22,461 bases of DNA from Longimicrobium sp. (GCA_030446945.1 JAUJMI010000004.1:1-22461); one strand, 5' to 3'; positions 1 to 8,551 are shown, counted from the first letter of the stretch. The notes: generated from the sequence alone by a model not told the origin. A program made the numbers and translations.

Positions 1-1
1 G

Positions 2-961
2 GTGGGTGGCGGTCCCCGCAACACTCCTGTCGCCGCCGTTGAGTGGGGGACGTACCCCCGCCAGCGCACCGTGACGGGGACGCTTGAAACCCTTCCGGCG
101 CTCGTGCGCCAGGCGGGGATCGGAGCGCCCTCGGTGGTGGTGGTGGGTGAGGTGGTGGCCCTGCGCGACGAGCTGGCCTGGTTCGACCGGCGCCCGCTCT
201 CCGGCCGCCGGATCGTGGTGACGCGGGCGCGGGCGCAGGCCAGCGAGTTCGCCGCCGAGTTGCAATCCCTCGGCGCCGAGGTGATCCAGTTCCCCACCAT
301 CCGCATCGAAGGTGCGCCTGACCCGGCGGCGCTCCGGCGCGCGGCGGCGGAGGTGGGCGGGTTCGACTGGGTAGTGTTCACCAGCGCCAACGGGGTGGAG
401 CACTTCTGGAGCGCGCTGCAGGCGGAGGGGCGCGACGCCCGCGCGCTGGCGGGGGTGAAGGTGTGCGCGCTGGGCCCCGCGACCGCTGCAGAGCTGCTGT
501 GCTGCGGTGTGCGCGCCGACCTTGTGCCGGACGAATACGTGGCAGAGGCCACGGTGCGGGCGCTGGCCGCCGCCGACGAACTGCGGGGTACCCGCGTCCT
601 CCTCCCCCGGGCCGAGGTCGCGCGCTCCGTTCTTCCGGACTCGCTCCGCGAGCACGGGGCGGAGGTGGTGGAGGTGGCGGCGTACCGTACGGTGCAGGAC
701 GGGACGGGGGCCGACGAGGTGCGGCATCGGATCGCGGCCGGGGAGGTGGACCTAGTGACGTTCACGGCCAGCTCCACCGTGCGCAACTTCGCGGAACTCG
801 TGGGGACCGACACCGGGGGGGCGGAGGTCGCCTCCATTGGGCCGATCACCTCCAGTACTCTGCGCGAGCTGGGGATGCGTGTGGACCTGGAGGCGGCGGA
901 GTACACCGTTGCGGGGCTCAGGGCCGCTGTCCATGCACGATATGCGAGGGAAATCGATTGA
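2..961 (+). CDS. hemD: Uroporphyrinogen-III C-methyltransferase/uroporphyrinogen-III synthase fusion, 3' part
   Basis: This is the C-terminal part of a two-domain tetrapyrrole enzyme; the reading frame is open at the left edge, so the GTG at the edge is not the true start. Visible residues 1-62 match the tail of an SUMT (CobA) methyltransferase, with VEWGTYPRQRTVTGTL (13-28) and PSVVVVGEVV (43-52). From about residue 67 to the end runs a HEM4-type uroporphyrinogen-III synthase domain, beginning RRIVVTRARAQ and later showing DLVTFTASSTVRNF and ASIGP. The synthase half closes hydroxymethylbilane to uroporphyrinogen III; the methylase half makes precorrin-2 for sirohaem or cobalamin. It acts in the cytoplasm. 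Its TGA overlaps the TTG start of the next gene, and hemB lies one gene further on, consistent with a haem operon. The identification is secure; only the N-terminus is missing. Confidence 0.93.
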   Translation: MGGGPRNTPVAAVEWGTYPRQRTVTGTLETLPALVRQAGIGAPSVVVVGEVVALRDELAWFDRRPLSGRRIVVTRARAQASEFAAELQSLGAEVIQFPTIRIEGAPDPAALRRAAAEVGGFDWVVFTSANGVEHFWSALQAEGRDARALAGVKVCALGPATAAELLCCGVRADLVPDEYVAEATVRALAAADELRGTRVLLPRAEVARSVLPDSLREHGAEVVEVAAYRTVQDGTGADEVRHRIAAGEVDLVTFTASSTVRNFAELVGTDTGGAEVASIGPITSSTLRELGMRVDLEAAEYTVAGLRAAVHARYAREID

Positions 962-2628
962 ACAGACTCAGCTTTCGGCCGGACGGGAAGTACAGGCGCG
1001 GCGGGGCGCAGGCGCGCTCCGCCTTCGTCGTAGCGGGGGTGTCCGCACTGTTGTGCGCCCGCCCGGGCGACGGGCAGCTTCTCCCCGGAGACACGCTGGC
1101 GACGGACACCGTGCGGACGGATACGATGCGCACGGCCTCCGTGCTGGCGACGGACTTTGCAGGCGTGGACACCGCGCCGCGGGACTCGTCCGCGACGCAT
1201 CGATCGCCCGTATCCCCGCTCCTTCCACTCGATCACTGGTCCGTGCGGGCAGCCACCCGCGCGCGGGATCTGGGGCTGGCGCCGGGCTTCTTTCCAGCAC
1301 AGCGCTCGGTGCACCGCGCCGCGGTGGCTGCGGCACTCGCCGATGCGGTGGAGCGGGCTTCCGCCGCCGGTGGGCGGCACGGAGAGCTGACGACCAGGTG
1401 GCTCCGCCGGTTCCAGGAAGAGTTCCCGGAGTACGAGGAGGGGGGCGGAAGAGGCGGTCTGCTGGGCGGCGCCGCGCGTGTGCGTGTGGTCGACGAGCGC
1501 GGCCTGCTGGAGCCGGCCTTCTCGATGTGGGACGCACGCCGCGCCCCGCTCCCTCGCGTGGGGGCGCAGGAGTGGGCCGCGGGCGTCACGGCGGCCGTGC
1601 GGGTCGGGCCGCTGGCGCTGATGGTCGAGCCGATGGCTGGCCAGGACGGGGTGCGGGTGCCGCGATGGAACGCCGAGGCGTTCGCGGGGCCCTTTTCCTT
1701 TGGGTTCGGGCGGGAAGGGGTCGGATACGGGCCCGCGCGCAGCGGCGGAATCGTCCTTTCCGGCACCGTTCCGCTGGTGCGTGCGCAGGTGCAGATGCAC
1801 CCGGTCCGGCTCCCCTCGCTGTTGCGCCACCTCGGGCCCACCACGCTGCACACCTCGCTTACCCGCCTGGAGGAGCCGCGGCACCCCGGAAAGCCCTGGT
1901 TCTGGTCCGCGCGCATGGGGTTCCAGCCGCATGCACGCGTGGAGGCGGGGATCACCCGCGCCGCGGTGTTCGGCGGCGACAGCATCTCCACCCCGGTGAC
2001 CGCCGGAAACGTCGCACGCATGTTCCTGGGCGTCCTATCGCACGATTTCGAAAACCAGGTGGTGTCGCTCGACCTAAGGTGGAGGCTTCCCAGCGAGCGC
2101 GTGCTGCCGGCAACCGCGTACATGGAATGGGGTGCCGAAGATGCTTCCGGTGCGTGGTGGACGGTGCCCGGACGCACGTTTGGGGTGCTCTTCCCCGACA
2201 TCCCGGGGGCGCCCTCGCTTCAGGGCGGCATGGAGTACACACGCTTCGGCACGCTGTGCTGCGGCAACCCACCCTGGTACGTGCACCTGAGCCTTCCGGG
2301 CGGGTGGGTGTATAGGGGAGATCCGCTGGGGCACCCGCTCGGGGGCGAGGGGGGGCAGGCCACCGTGTACGCCGACGCCGACCTGATGGACGCGCGGCTG
2401 CGGGTGTCCACGCGCGGGTTCCTTCGTAATCGTGGCGACGCCGGGCTGCGCTTGCCGCAGCGCGGGGGCAACCTGTACGCGCCGCTCCGCGGGCGCAGCG
2501 TGGGCGGGAGCGTGGACGCCACGTTGCGGGTCGGCCCGCGCGTGGAGGGGCGCGCCTTTCTGTACCACGATGGGGGCGACGGATGGAGCGAGCGTCGCCT
2601 GCAGTTCGATCTTTCCTACCTCTTCTGA
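958..2628 (+). CDS. Wzi-family capsule assembly outer-membrane beta-barrel protein
   Basis: A 556-residue exported protein resembling the capsule assembly Wzi family, outer-membrane barrels that anchor or organise surface polysaccharide. I chose the TTG at 958 because it overlaps the previous stop (TTGA) and has GAGGG seven bases upstream. The N-terminus is basic and then hydrophobic (AFVVAGVSALLCA, about 22-34), a plausible signal peptide. A Thr/Asp-rich linker follows (about 44-80), then an S-layer-homology-like helical segment (90-134), then alternating beta-strand sequence to the end. Family-like features include YMEWG, the PLGHPLGG stretch, and a C-terminal Tyr-Leu-Phe typical of BAM-folded barrels. 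It sits between hemD and hemB with a 4-nt gap to hemB, although the polysaccharide genes begin beyond hemB. The barrel call is strong; the exact Wzi function is inferred from family resemblance and from the neighbouring export cluster. Confidence 0.75.
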   Translation: MNRLSFRPDGKYRRGGAQARSAFVVAGVSALLCARPGDGQLLPGDTLATDTVRTDTMRTASVLATDFAGVDTAPRDSSATHRSPVSPLLPLDHWSVRAATRARDLGLAPGFFPAQRSVHRAAVAAALADAVERASAAGGRHGELTTRWLRRFQEEFPEYEEGGGRGGLLGGAARVRVVDERGLLEPAFSMWDARRAPLPRVGAQEWAAGVTAAVRVGPLALMVEPMAGQDGVRVPRWNAEAFAGPFSFGFGREGVGYGPARSGGIVLSGTVPLVRAQVQMHPVRLPSLLRHLGPTTLHTSLTRLEEPRHPGKPWFWSARMGFQPHARVEAGITRAAVFGGDSISTPVTAGNVARMFLGVLSHDFENQVVSLDLRWRLPSERVLPATAYMEWGAEDASGAWWTVPGRTFGVLFPDIPGAPSLQGGMEYTRFGTLCCGNPPWYVHLSLPGGWVYRGDPLGHPLGGEGGQATVYADADLMDARLRVSTRGFLRNRGDAGLRLPQRGGNLYAPLRGRSVGGSVDATLRVGPRVEGRAFLYHDGGDGWSERRLQFDLSYLF

Positions 2629-2632
2629 GCTG

Positions 2633-3610
2633 ATGCCAGCGTTTCCGTCGTACCGTTCCCGCCGCCTCCGGCGGAGCGAACCGCTCCGGGCACTGGTTCG
2701 AGAAACCGTGTTGAGCCCCTCCGACCTCATCCTCCCGCTCTTTGTGGTGGAGGGAACGGGGGTACGCCGGCCGGTGAGCTCCATGGCCGGCGTGGAGCAG
2801 ACCTCGACGGACGAGCTTCTCCGCGACGCCGAGGAGGCACTCTCGCTCGGTCTCTCGTCCGTGCTCCTGTTCGGGATTCCGGACCACAAGGACGAGACGG
2901 GGACCAGCGGCTACGTGGACGACAACGTGGTGTCGCGCGCGGTGCGGTGCCTCAAGGCGGAGTTCCCCGAGCTGCTCGTGATCACCGACGTGTGTCTTTG
3001 CGAGTACACCAGCCACGGCCACTGCGGGGTGACCCGCGACGGCGACGTCGACAACGACGCCACCATCCCCCTTCTGGCCCGGATGGCGGTGGCGCACGCC
3101 GACGCGGGCGCGGACGTGGTGGCCCCCTCGGACATGATGGACGGCCGGGTGGGCGCCCTGCGCGCCGCGCTGGACGGGGCGGGGCGGGCGGACACGGCGA
3201 TCCTGTCGTACGCCGTCAAGTATGCGTCGGCCTTCTACGGCCCGTTTCGCGACGTGGCCGAAAGCGCCCCCGCCTTTGGCGATCGGCGCAGCGCCCAGAT
3301 GGACCCGGGCAATGTGCTTGAAGCATTGCGGGAAGCCCGACTGGACGTGGAGGAGGGCGCCGACATGGTGATGGTGAAACCCGCGCTGGCGTACCTGGAC
3401 GTCATCCACCGGGTGAAGCAGGACACGGGATACCCCGTGTGCGCGTACCACGTATCCGGCGAGTACGCCATGATCGAGGCGGCAGCGGACCGGGGGTGGA
3501 TCGACCGCGAGCGCGCCCACCTCGAAGCGCTTACCTCCATCCGCCGCGCCGGCGCGGACATGATCATTTCGTACTACGCCCGACCGTTCGCGAGGTTGTT
3601 CCGAAGATAG
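2633..3610 (+). CDS. hemB: Delta-aminolevulinic acid dehydratase (porphobilinogen synthase)
   Basis: A 325-residue cytoplasmic enzyme that condenses two 5-aminolevulinate molecules into porphobilinogen, the second common step of haem, sirohaem and cobalamin synthesis. The two Schiff-base lysines are visible: K196 in SYAVKYASAFYGPF and K249 in MVMVKPALAYLD. The cysteine-type zinc site is present as C121, C123 and C131 in DVCLCEYTSHGHCG, so this is a Zn-dependent form rather than the Asp-rich Mg-type. The length equals that of the E. coli enzyme family. The ATG at 2633 is the only sensible start: upstream sequence in this frame lies inside the Wzi-like gene, and the gap to that gene's stop is 4 nt, suggesting co-transcription with the hemD fusion and the Wzi-like gene. 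No unusual substitutions were seen. This is one of the most secure calls in the window. Confidence 0.97.
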   Translation: MPAFPSYRSRRLRRSEPLRALVRETVLSPSDLILPLFVVEGTGVRRPVSSMAGVEQTSTDELLRDAEEALSLGLSSVLLFGIPDHKDETGTSGYVDDNVVSRAVRCLKAEFPELLVITDVCLCEYTSHGHCGVTRDGDVDNDATIPLLARMAVAHADAGADVVAPSDMMDGRVGALRAALDGAGRADTAILSYAVKYASAFYGPFRDVAESAPAFGDRRSAQMDPGNVLEALREARLDVEEGADMVMVKPALAYLDVIHRVKQDTGYPVCAYHVSGEYAMIEAAADRGWIDRERAHLEALTSIRRAGADMIISYYARPFARLFRR

Positions 3611-3819
3611 CCAGGGGTGTCACAATGATGCGGGGTGGAGCGTTGTCGAGCGTCTGAGCGTGGGCAGGCTGTGGCCTCGTTCGTGCTTCGCGCCGTGGCT
3701 TGACGTGACGCAACGACGCGGTCGAGCGTCAGGACGACACAGGCGGGCATTGGGGCGGTACGAGGGAGAGAAGCTCCCCCCTGCCGCCATCGTACTTTGG
3801 ACACAGGATTCGTTTCTGG
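3611..3819. other. Intergenic region upstream of the exopolysaccharide cluster
   Basis: A 209-bp gap between hemB and the sugar-phosphate transferase, and the likeliest place for the promoter of the polysaccharide operon. It contains a perfect 10-bp direct repeat, GTCGAGCGTC, at 3645-3654 and 3721-3730. A TTGACG at 3700-3705 resembles a -35 box, but no convincing -10 lies 16-18 bases downstream. Short open frames here overlap hemB or have poor coding character, so I annotate no gene. Confidence 0.4.
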
Positions 3820-5319
3820 ATGGCGACCAACTTGTTGGCCCTTGAGCTTGCCCGAGGAGCGCAGCCGATCCTGGAGCTGGCCGAAAGCTCCGTACCTGGT
3901 ACGGCTGCCCCGATCGACATACGTCTGCGCCGGGAGATCGCTCACCGCCGTCTGGTGATCTCGCTCTTTCGACGTTCCCTGCGCCTGGCAACGCTGCATC
4001 TGCTCGATGCCGGAATGGTGGCCACCAGCCTGTGGGTGTCTGCGAAGAGCTGGGGGGGGTGGGAAGAGACGCATCACTTCCTTCCCCTGGTGGTGGCCAG
4101 CTTCCTCCTGAGCCTGAATGCCCTTTCGGCGTACGCGCCAGGCGCGGCGCGGCGGGACTTCCGCCGGCTCGCTTCCGGGGTGTGCCTGGGTGGGCTGCTG
4201 CTGCTGTGCCTGGCCGCGTTCCCGCCCCACCTTCCGTTCGCCCCCGAGCTGGTCGTGCTGCTGGCGGCGGTGAGCTTCGCGCTCCTGTCGATAGGGCGCA
4301 AAGCGGCGGACCTGACGGTGCGCCAGGCGTACGTGCGCGGCTTCGGGCTGCGCCGGGCTCTCCTGATCGGCGGACTGGACGAGGTGAGCACCACCCTGAG
4401 GAACGTGCGTGACCCACGCACCGCCGACCAGTACGTAGTGGGCCACCTCACGCGCGCAGAAAGTCCCGATCCGGCTTCGCTGGGGGTGCTGGACGACCTG
4501 GAGCGGGTGCTGGACGAGAGCGAGGTGCAGGAGGTGCTGGTGGCCACCGCGCTCCCGGGCGACGAGTTGCGCACCGTGGCGTCCGCCTGCTTCGAGCGCG
4601 GAGTGGCGGTGTATCTGGTTTCCTCCATCAATGGCGGAGGCGAGTTCCACGCCGAGCCCACGCGCATGGGCGACTGCCCGCTCCTGCACCTGCATCCGGG
4701 GCGGCTGGAAATGCCCTCGCTCTTCGTGAAGCGGATCGCGGATGTGCTTCTGGCGGGGATTGCCCTCGTCTTTCTGGCGCCGCTCATTGCGCTGATCGCG
4801 CTGGCGATCCGCTCCGACTCCTCGGGCCCCGTATTCTTCCGCCAGCAGCGGGTGGGGCTGGGAGGGCGGCGGTTCACCATGTGGAAGTTCCGCAGCATGG
4901 CGGTGGATGCCGAAGCGCGCGAGAAGGAGCTGGCGCACCTGAACATCTACGGCGGCAACGGCACCTTCAAGGTGCGCCACGACCCTCGTGTGACCCGCGT
5001 GGGGAAGTGGCTCCGGCGCACCAGCCTGGACGAGCTTCCGCAGCTCTTCAACGTGATCCTGGGCGACATGAGCCTGGTGGGGCCGCGGCCGGCGCTGGTC
5101 AACGACATCAACCGGTACGCGCCGCACCACTTCGAGCGGCTGAGCGTGGTGCCCGGGCTCACGGGCCCATGGCAGGTGGGGGGGCGCAACCTGATCACTG
5201 ATTTCGAGACGGTGGTGAAGATGGAGCGCGACTACATCCGGGCGTGGTCGCTCCTCCTGGACGCCAAGATCATCGTCCGCACGGTAGGCGTGGTCGTGCG
5301 TGGCGACGGAGCGTACTGA
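3820..5319 (+). CDS. Exopolysaccharide biosynthesis polyprenyl glycosylphosphotransferase (WbaP/CpsE type)
   Basis: A 499-residue inner-membrane enzyme expected to start repeat-unit synthesis by moving a sugar-1-phosphate from a UDP-sugar to undecaprenyl phosphate. The N-terminal half carries several hydrophobic segments (about 57-74, 87-104, 119-135, 142-158). A soluble Rossmann-like region follows (about 178-270), then one hydrophobic segment (305-330) leading into the catalytic bacterial sugar transferase domain. Family motifs are KRIADVLLAG (304-313), FRQQRVGLGG (340-349), MWKFRSM (354-360), and TSLDELPQLFNVILGDMSLVGPRP (401-424) with the Asp-Glu dyad D404/E405, then PGLTGPWQVGGR (445-456). 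It is the first gene of the polysaccharide cluster. The ATG start gives the expected full-length topology, although the ribosome site is weak (AGGA at 3805-3808). Sugar specificity (Gal, Glc or other) cannot be read from sequence. Confidence 0.93.
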   Translation: MATNLLALELARGAQPILELAESSVPGTAAPIDIRLRREIAHRRLVISLFRRSLRLATLHLLDAGMVATSLWVSAKSWGGWEETHHFLPLVVASFLLSLNALSAYAPGAARRDFRRLASGVCLGGLLLLCLAAFPPHLPFAPELVVLLAAVSFALLSIGRKAADLTVRQAYVRGFGLRRALLIGGLDEVSTTLRNVRDPRTADQYVVGHLTRAESPDPASLGVLDDLERVLDESEVQEVLVATALPGDELRTVASACFERGVAVYLVSSINGGGEFHAEPTRMGDCPLLHLHPGRLEMPSLFVKRIADVLLAGIALVFLAPLIALIALAIRSDSSGPVFFRQQRVGLGGRRFTMWKFRSMAVDAEAREKELAHLNIYGGNGTFKVRHDPRVTRVGKWLRRTSLDELPQLFNVILGDMSLVGPRPALVNDINRYAPHHFERLSVVPGLTGPWQVGGRNLITDFETVVKMERDYIRAWSLLLDAKIIVRTVGVVVRGDGAY

Positions 5320-5323
5320 GGGG

Positions 5324-6502
5324 ATGGAACAGGGAACGGAGGGGCGGTCTCTCCTCGTCGACGCGCGGGGGATCGCCCAGTCCGGGATCGGGCGGTGGCT
5401 TCGCGAGGTGCTGAAACGGCTGGTGGAGGACCCTCGCTTCCCTCGCGTCACGCTGCTGGGGCGACCCGGGGAGATCCGCGAGTTCGAAGAAGAGGCGTGG
5501 GGGCGGAGGCGCGTGCGCGTGCTCTCCTTCCCCCACCACTTCTATGCGCCGGCGGGGCAGGCGCACTGGCTGTTCCTGGCAGCGCGCGGCGCGTTGCGCC
5601 ACGATGCGGCGTTCTTCCCGCACTACGACGTGCCCCTTCCCGGGCCGCCGCCGTGCTCGGTGGTGATGGTGCACGACCTTGCCCATTTCAGCCTGCCGTA
5701 CTTTCCACGGTGGAAGGTGGCGCTGGCGGGCACCATCCTGGACCGCGCGGTGCAGCGCGCCACGCGCATCCTGGTTCCGTCGCGCACCACGGAGGCGGCG
5801 GTTTCGGCGCGCTTCCCTCAGGCGGCGTCCCGGATCCGGACTATCGTGGGCGGCGTGGGCCCGGAGTGGGCGCTCCCGCCGGTGGTGCCGCCCTCGACGG
5901 AGCCGCTTCGGCCGTACCTGCTGTGCGTGGGAAACCGGAAGCCGCACAAGAATTTCGCCACGGCGGTGGAGGTGCTCGCACGGCTGCGCCGTACGCGCCC
6001 CGAGCTTCGGCTGGTGATCGCGGGGCGCGGCAACGAAGACGTGGACCAGGTGCGGGAGCGTGCGCGCGCGTGCGGGGTGGATGAAGCTGTGGTGGAGCTG
6101 GGTGGGGTGCCGGACGAGCGGCTGCGCGCGCTCTATGCAGGCGCCGAGTGCCTCCTCTTCCCTTCGCTGTACGAGGGGTGGGGACTCCCGGTGCTGGAGG
6201 CGATGGCCGCTGGCGCTCCCGTGGTGGCCTCGAATCGTGCATCACTCCCCGAAGCAGTGGGCGACGCCGGGGTGCTGGCCGACCCAGCCGATGCGGGCGC
6301 CATGGCGGCCGCGGTGGAGCGGATGTGGCACGAGCCCGCTTTCCGCGAAGAACTGGTGCGGCGCGGGCGGGCGCGCGCCGCACGCTTCCGCTGGGACGAC
6401 GCCGCCGCCGCCACGGTGGACCTCCTGTGGGAGGTGGCGAACGCCGGCAGATGCGTGCCGGAACCTTGGATCTCCGCGAAAGCGACGGCGGCCCACGGCT
6501 GA
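5324..6502 (+). CDS. Glycosyltransferase, GT4-type (GT-B fold)
   Basis: A 392-residue cytoplasmic retaining glycosyltransferase, probably adding one sugar of the polysaccharide repeat from a nucleotide-sugar donor. The N-terminal domain has the acceptor-side glycine motif [16 protein letters not shown] (15-30) and [11 protein letters not shown] (115-125). The C-terminal donor domain has [12 protein letters not shown] (199-210) and the E-x7-E motif in [16 protein letters not shown] (282-297; E284 and E292). I chose the ATG at 5324, four bases after the previous stop, because the protein then begins just before the conserved LLVDARG strand. A GTG at 5300 would add eight residues and overlap the transferase gene. 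The last 25 residues look like a poorly conserved tail. Donor and linkage are unknown. Confidence 0.88.
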   Translation: MEQGTEGRSLLVDARGIAQSGIGRWLREVLKRLVEDPRFPRVTLLGRPGEIREFEEEAWGRRRVRVLSFPHHFYAPAGQAHWLFLAARGALRHDAAFFPHYDVPLPGPPPCSVVMVHDLAHFSLPYFPRWKVALAGTILDRAVQRATRILVPSRTTEAAVSARFPQAASRIRTIVGGVGPEWALPPVVPPSTEPLRPYLLCVGNRKPHKNFATAVEVLARLRRTRPELRLVIAGRGNEDVDQVRERARACGVDEAVVELGGVPDERLRALYAGAECLLFPSLYEGWGLPVLEAMAAGAPVVASNRASLPEAVGDAGVLADPADAGAMAAAVERMWHEPAFREELVRRGRARAARFRWDDAAAATVDLLWEVANAGRCVPEPWISAKATAAHG

Positions 6503-6554
6503 CCCGCGGAGCCGCCGACAAACGTCAGGACGCCGTGCGGGCGCGCGAAACGGA

Positions 6555-7730
6555 ATGCGTGGAAACAAGCTGCACAAAAAGCTGGACGTGTGGGTGGGGC
6601 AGGTGGGGATCCTCGCGCTCGCGGCACTCCCGCGTGGGCGCGTGGCGGCTGTGGGGCCGGATTTTGCGCCCCGCGCCATCCTGGTGATCAAGCTCGCAGC
6701 GCTGGGCGACACCCTTCTGATGGTGCCCGCCCTGCGCGAGCTGCGGCGGCGCTTTCCCGGCGCGCGCATCGGTATGGTGGGGACAAGCGTGAATCGCGGG
6801 ATCGCGGCCGAGCTGACGGCGTTCGTGGACGAGTTCTTCTCACTCGAGCCGGGGCGCGCGGTGCGTGACCCTCGCTATCTGGCGGAGTTCGTGGCCGGGC
6901 TGCGCCGTGGAGGGTGGGAGCTGGGAATCGACTTCGACCAGTGGACCCACGTGACCCCCCTCCTCCTGCGCATGGCGGGGGTGCCGCTTCGGGTAGGCTT
7001 CCGCACCCCCTCGCGCTTCCGCCACCTCCTGTACACGCACACCCAGCCACGCGTCGCCACCGCGCACGAGGCGGAGAACTTCCTGCGCCTCCTCCGTCCG
7101 CTGGGGATCGAGCCGCCGGCGCCGGTGCTGGAGCTTCCCGTTCGCGCCGAGCTTCTGCCGAGGGTGCGGGAGCTGCTGGCCGCGGCGGGGTGGGGAGGCA
7201 CGGAGCCGCTGGTGCTGGTGCACCCCGGGTGCGGGCACGCCCACGCCCGCGCCTGGCCGACCGAGCGCTACCGCGAGCTGTGCGCCCGGCTGGCGGCCGA
7301 CGGGCCGGCGTTCTTCGCCTTCACCGGGGCGGGGGACGAGGCGCCGATGGCCGAGTCGCTGGCGGCGTCGCTCCCCGGGCGGGCCGCGGCGCTGACCCGG
7401 CTCTCCATTGCGGAGCTGGTGGCGGCCGTCTCGCTGGCGAGTCTGGTGATCTCGGGGAACACGGGGGCCATGCACATCGCCGCGGCACTCGGGCGCCCGC
7501 AGGTGTTCCTGGAAGGGCCCAACGACCCCGCGAAGTGGGGACCGCTGAACCCGCGCGCCGTGGGCGTGTTCAGCAGCTGCCCCGGGTGCCCCTGCCTGGA
7601 CATGGGATGGGAGTTCCACCGGACGGACGGCTACTGCATGGAGCAGATCCCGGTGGACGAGGTGTTCAGGGTGACAGCCCGCGAGCTGGGCAGGGCGGCC
7701 GAGCCTCGCGCGGCGTCGCTGCGTGCCTGA
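6555..7730 (+). CDS. Glycosyltransferase family 9 protein (heptosyltransferase-like)
   Basis: A 391-residue GT-B protein related to the heptosyltransferases WaaC/WaaF and other GT9 enzymes. Residues 41-56 ([16 protein letters not shown]) hold the family's glycine-Asp motif, with D52 at the position of the catalytic base. Donor-side motifs are LVHPGCG (221-227), [19 protein letters not shown] (301-319) and KWGPLNP (327-333). Many GT9 proteins have Asp in an (N/D)DTG motif; here the corresponding residue is N302. A small Cys cluster near the end (C342, C345, C347, C361) resembles that of many GT9 proteins outside LPS-core loci. The ATG at 6555 leaves a 52-bp gap after the GT4 gene and precedes a short basic N-terminal extension. 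In this context it more likely acts on the polysaccharide repeat than on lipid A core, but that is inference. Confidence 0.85.
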   Translation: MRGNKLHKKLDVWVGQVGILALAALPRGRVAAVGPDFAPRAILVIKLAALGDTLLMVPALRELRRRFPGARIGMVGTSVNRGIAAELTAFVDEFFSLEPGRAVRDPRYLAEFVAGLRRGGWELGIDFDQWTHVTPLLLRMAGVPLRVGFRTPSRFRHLLYTHTQPRVATAHEAENFLRLLRPLGIEPPAPVLELPVRAELLPRVRELLAAAGWGGTEPLVLVHPGCGHAHARAWPTERYRELCARLAADGPAFFAFTGAGDEAPMAESLAASLPGRAAALTRLSIAELVAAVSLASLVISGNTGAMHIAAALGRPQVFLEGPNDPAKWGPLNPRAVGVFSSCPGCPCLDMGWEFHRTDGYCMEQIPVDEVFRVTARELGRAAEPRAASLRA

Positions 7731-7819
7731 GCGGCCCTGGAGCCGGCGGGGTACTTTCGCTATCTTCCACGATTGCGTTCCGCGCGCTTCTAGGTGCGCC
7801 GGAGCTGCAGCCAACACCT

Positions 7820-7848
7820 GCGCCGCGGCAGTTGGGTCGCCGCGGCGC
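7820..7848. repeat. Perfect 10-bp inverted repeat (hairpin) upstream of the export lipoprotein gene
   Basis: GCGCCGCGGC at 7820-7829 and GCCGCGGCGC at 7839-7848 form a perfect 10-bp stem with a 9-nt loop, in the 155-bp gap between the GT9 gene and the Wza-like gene. There is no T-run after it, so it is not a classical intrinsic terminator. It could be an RNA hairpin, an attenuator or a protein-binding palindrome. The symmetry is visible directly; the function is unknown. Confidence 0.5.
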
Positions 7849-7885
7849 GCAATCGGCTTGTGACAGCCGCCCCGGATGACGCGCG

Positions 7886-8551
7886 ATGAACGCCACGATC
7901 CGTACTCTTCTCCTCTTCCCCCTCGCGTTCGCCGCGGCGTGCGCCAGCGCGGGGGGGGGCTCCAGGCCTCTTCCCCCCTCCGCGCAGGTGGGTGCCCCCA
8001 CGGTGCGCGCCGGTGACCAGGTGGCCCTGCGCATCTTCGGCGAGCCGCTGATGAGCGACACCTTCACCGTGGCCTTCGACGGCCGGGTGACGCTCCCCCG
8101 GCTGGGCGCCGTGCGTGCGGCTGGGCGCACCGTGCCCGACCTGCAGGACTCGCTACGCGTCTCCCTCGCCACCTTTCTACGCAACCCATCGGTGGAGGTC
8201 ACGGTGCTGCGGCGGGTAGCCGTGCTGGGCGCGGTGCGCGCGCCGGACCTGTACATGGCCGACCTCACGATGACCGTGCGCGACCTGATCGCGCGCGCCG
8301 GGGGGCTCACCGAGGCGGGGAGCCCGCGCGCCGTGTACGTGGTGCGTGAGGGCGTGCGCCACCCGGTGCCCGGCGGCACGATCTCCACCCTCGCCGCGGC
8401 CGAGCTGCAGTCGGGCGACCAGGTGGTGGTGGGGGAGCGGAGCTGGATCTCGCGCAACTATCCGACCGTCGCCAGCACCGCGGCCACCGTGATCACCCTG
8501 GTGTTCCTCATCGTGGACCGCGCGGGCCGCGACGACGGGGAGGGGCAATGA
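7886..8551 (+). CDS. Polysaccharide biosynthesis/export lipoprotein (Wza/GumB-like)
   Basis: A short (221 aa) member of the outer-membrane polysaccharide export family. The signal peptide ends in a lipobox, FAAAC, with the lipidated cysteine at position 19. A Poly_export-type domain follows at about 38-108 (RAGDQVALRIFGEP, then FDGRVTLPRLGAV and FLRNPSVEVTVLRR). A single SLBB-like beta-grasp unit covers about 109-184 (VAVLGAVRAP, DLIARAGGLTEAG, LQSGDQVVVGE). Near the end a hydrophobic helix (about 193-211) probably inserts in the outer membrane, as the C-terminal helix of Wza does. The protein is much shorter than E. coli Wza (about 380 aa) and more like compact GumB forms. Its stop overlaps the start of the Wzz-like gene (ATGA), as expected for an export pair. 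Confidence 0.9.
   Translation: MNATIRTLLLFPLAFAAACASAGGGSRPLPPSAQVGAPTVRAGDQVALRIFGEPLMSDTFTVAFDGRVTLPRLGAVRAAGRTVPDLQDSLRVSLATFLRNPSVEVTVLRRVAVLGAVRAPDLYMADLTMTVRDLIARAGGLTEAGSPRAVYVVREGVRHPVPGGTISTLAAAELQSGDQVVVGERSWISRNYPTVASTAATVITLVFLIVDRAGRDDGEGQ

Noticed and set aside
463..957. Upstream in-frame extension of the Wzi-like protein
   Set aside because: This part overlaps the uroporphyrinogen-III synthase gene and is Gly/Arg-rich junk; the TTG at 958 has a ribosome site and is followed by a signal peptide.
3700..3705. TTGACG as a sigma-70 -35 box
   Set aside because: No TATAAT-like hexamer at suitable spacing; recorded only as part of the intergenic description.
5300..5323. GTG at 5300 as start of the first GT4 gene
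   Set aside because: It would overlap the transferase gene and add eight non-conserved residues; the ATG at 5324 directly precedes the conserved first strand, though the choice is not certain.
3574..5451. Long minus-strand open frame opposite the sugar-phosphate transferase
   Set aside because: Its translation is His/Gln/Arg-rich and low in family-like motifs, while the + strand carries a clear conserved enzyme. It is a GC-skew shadow.
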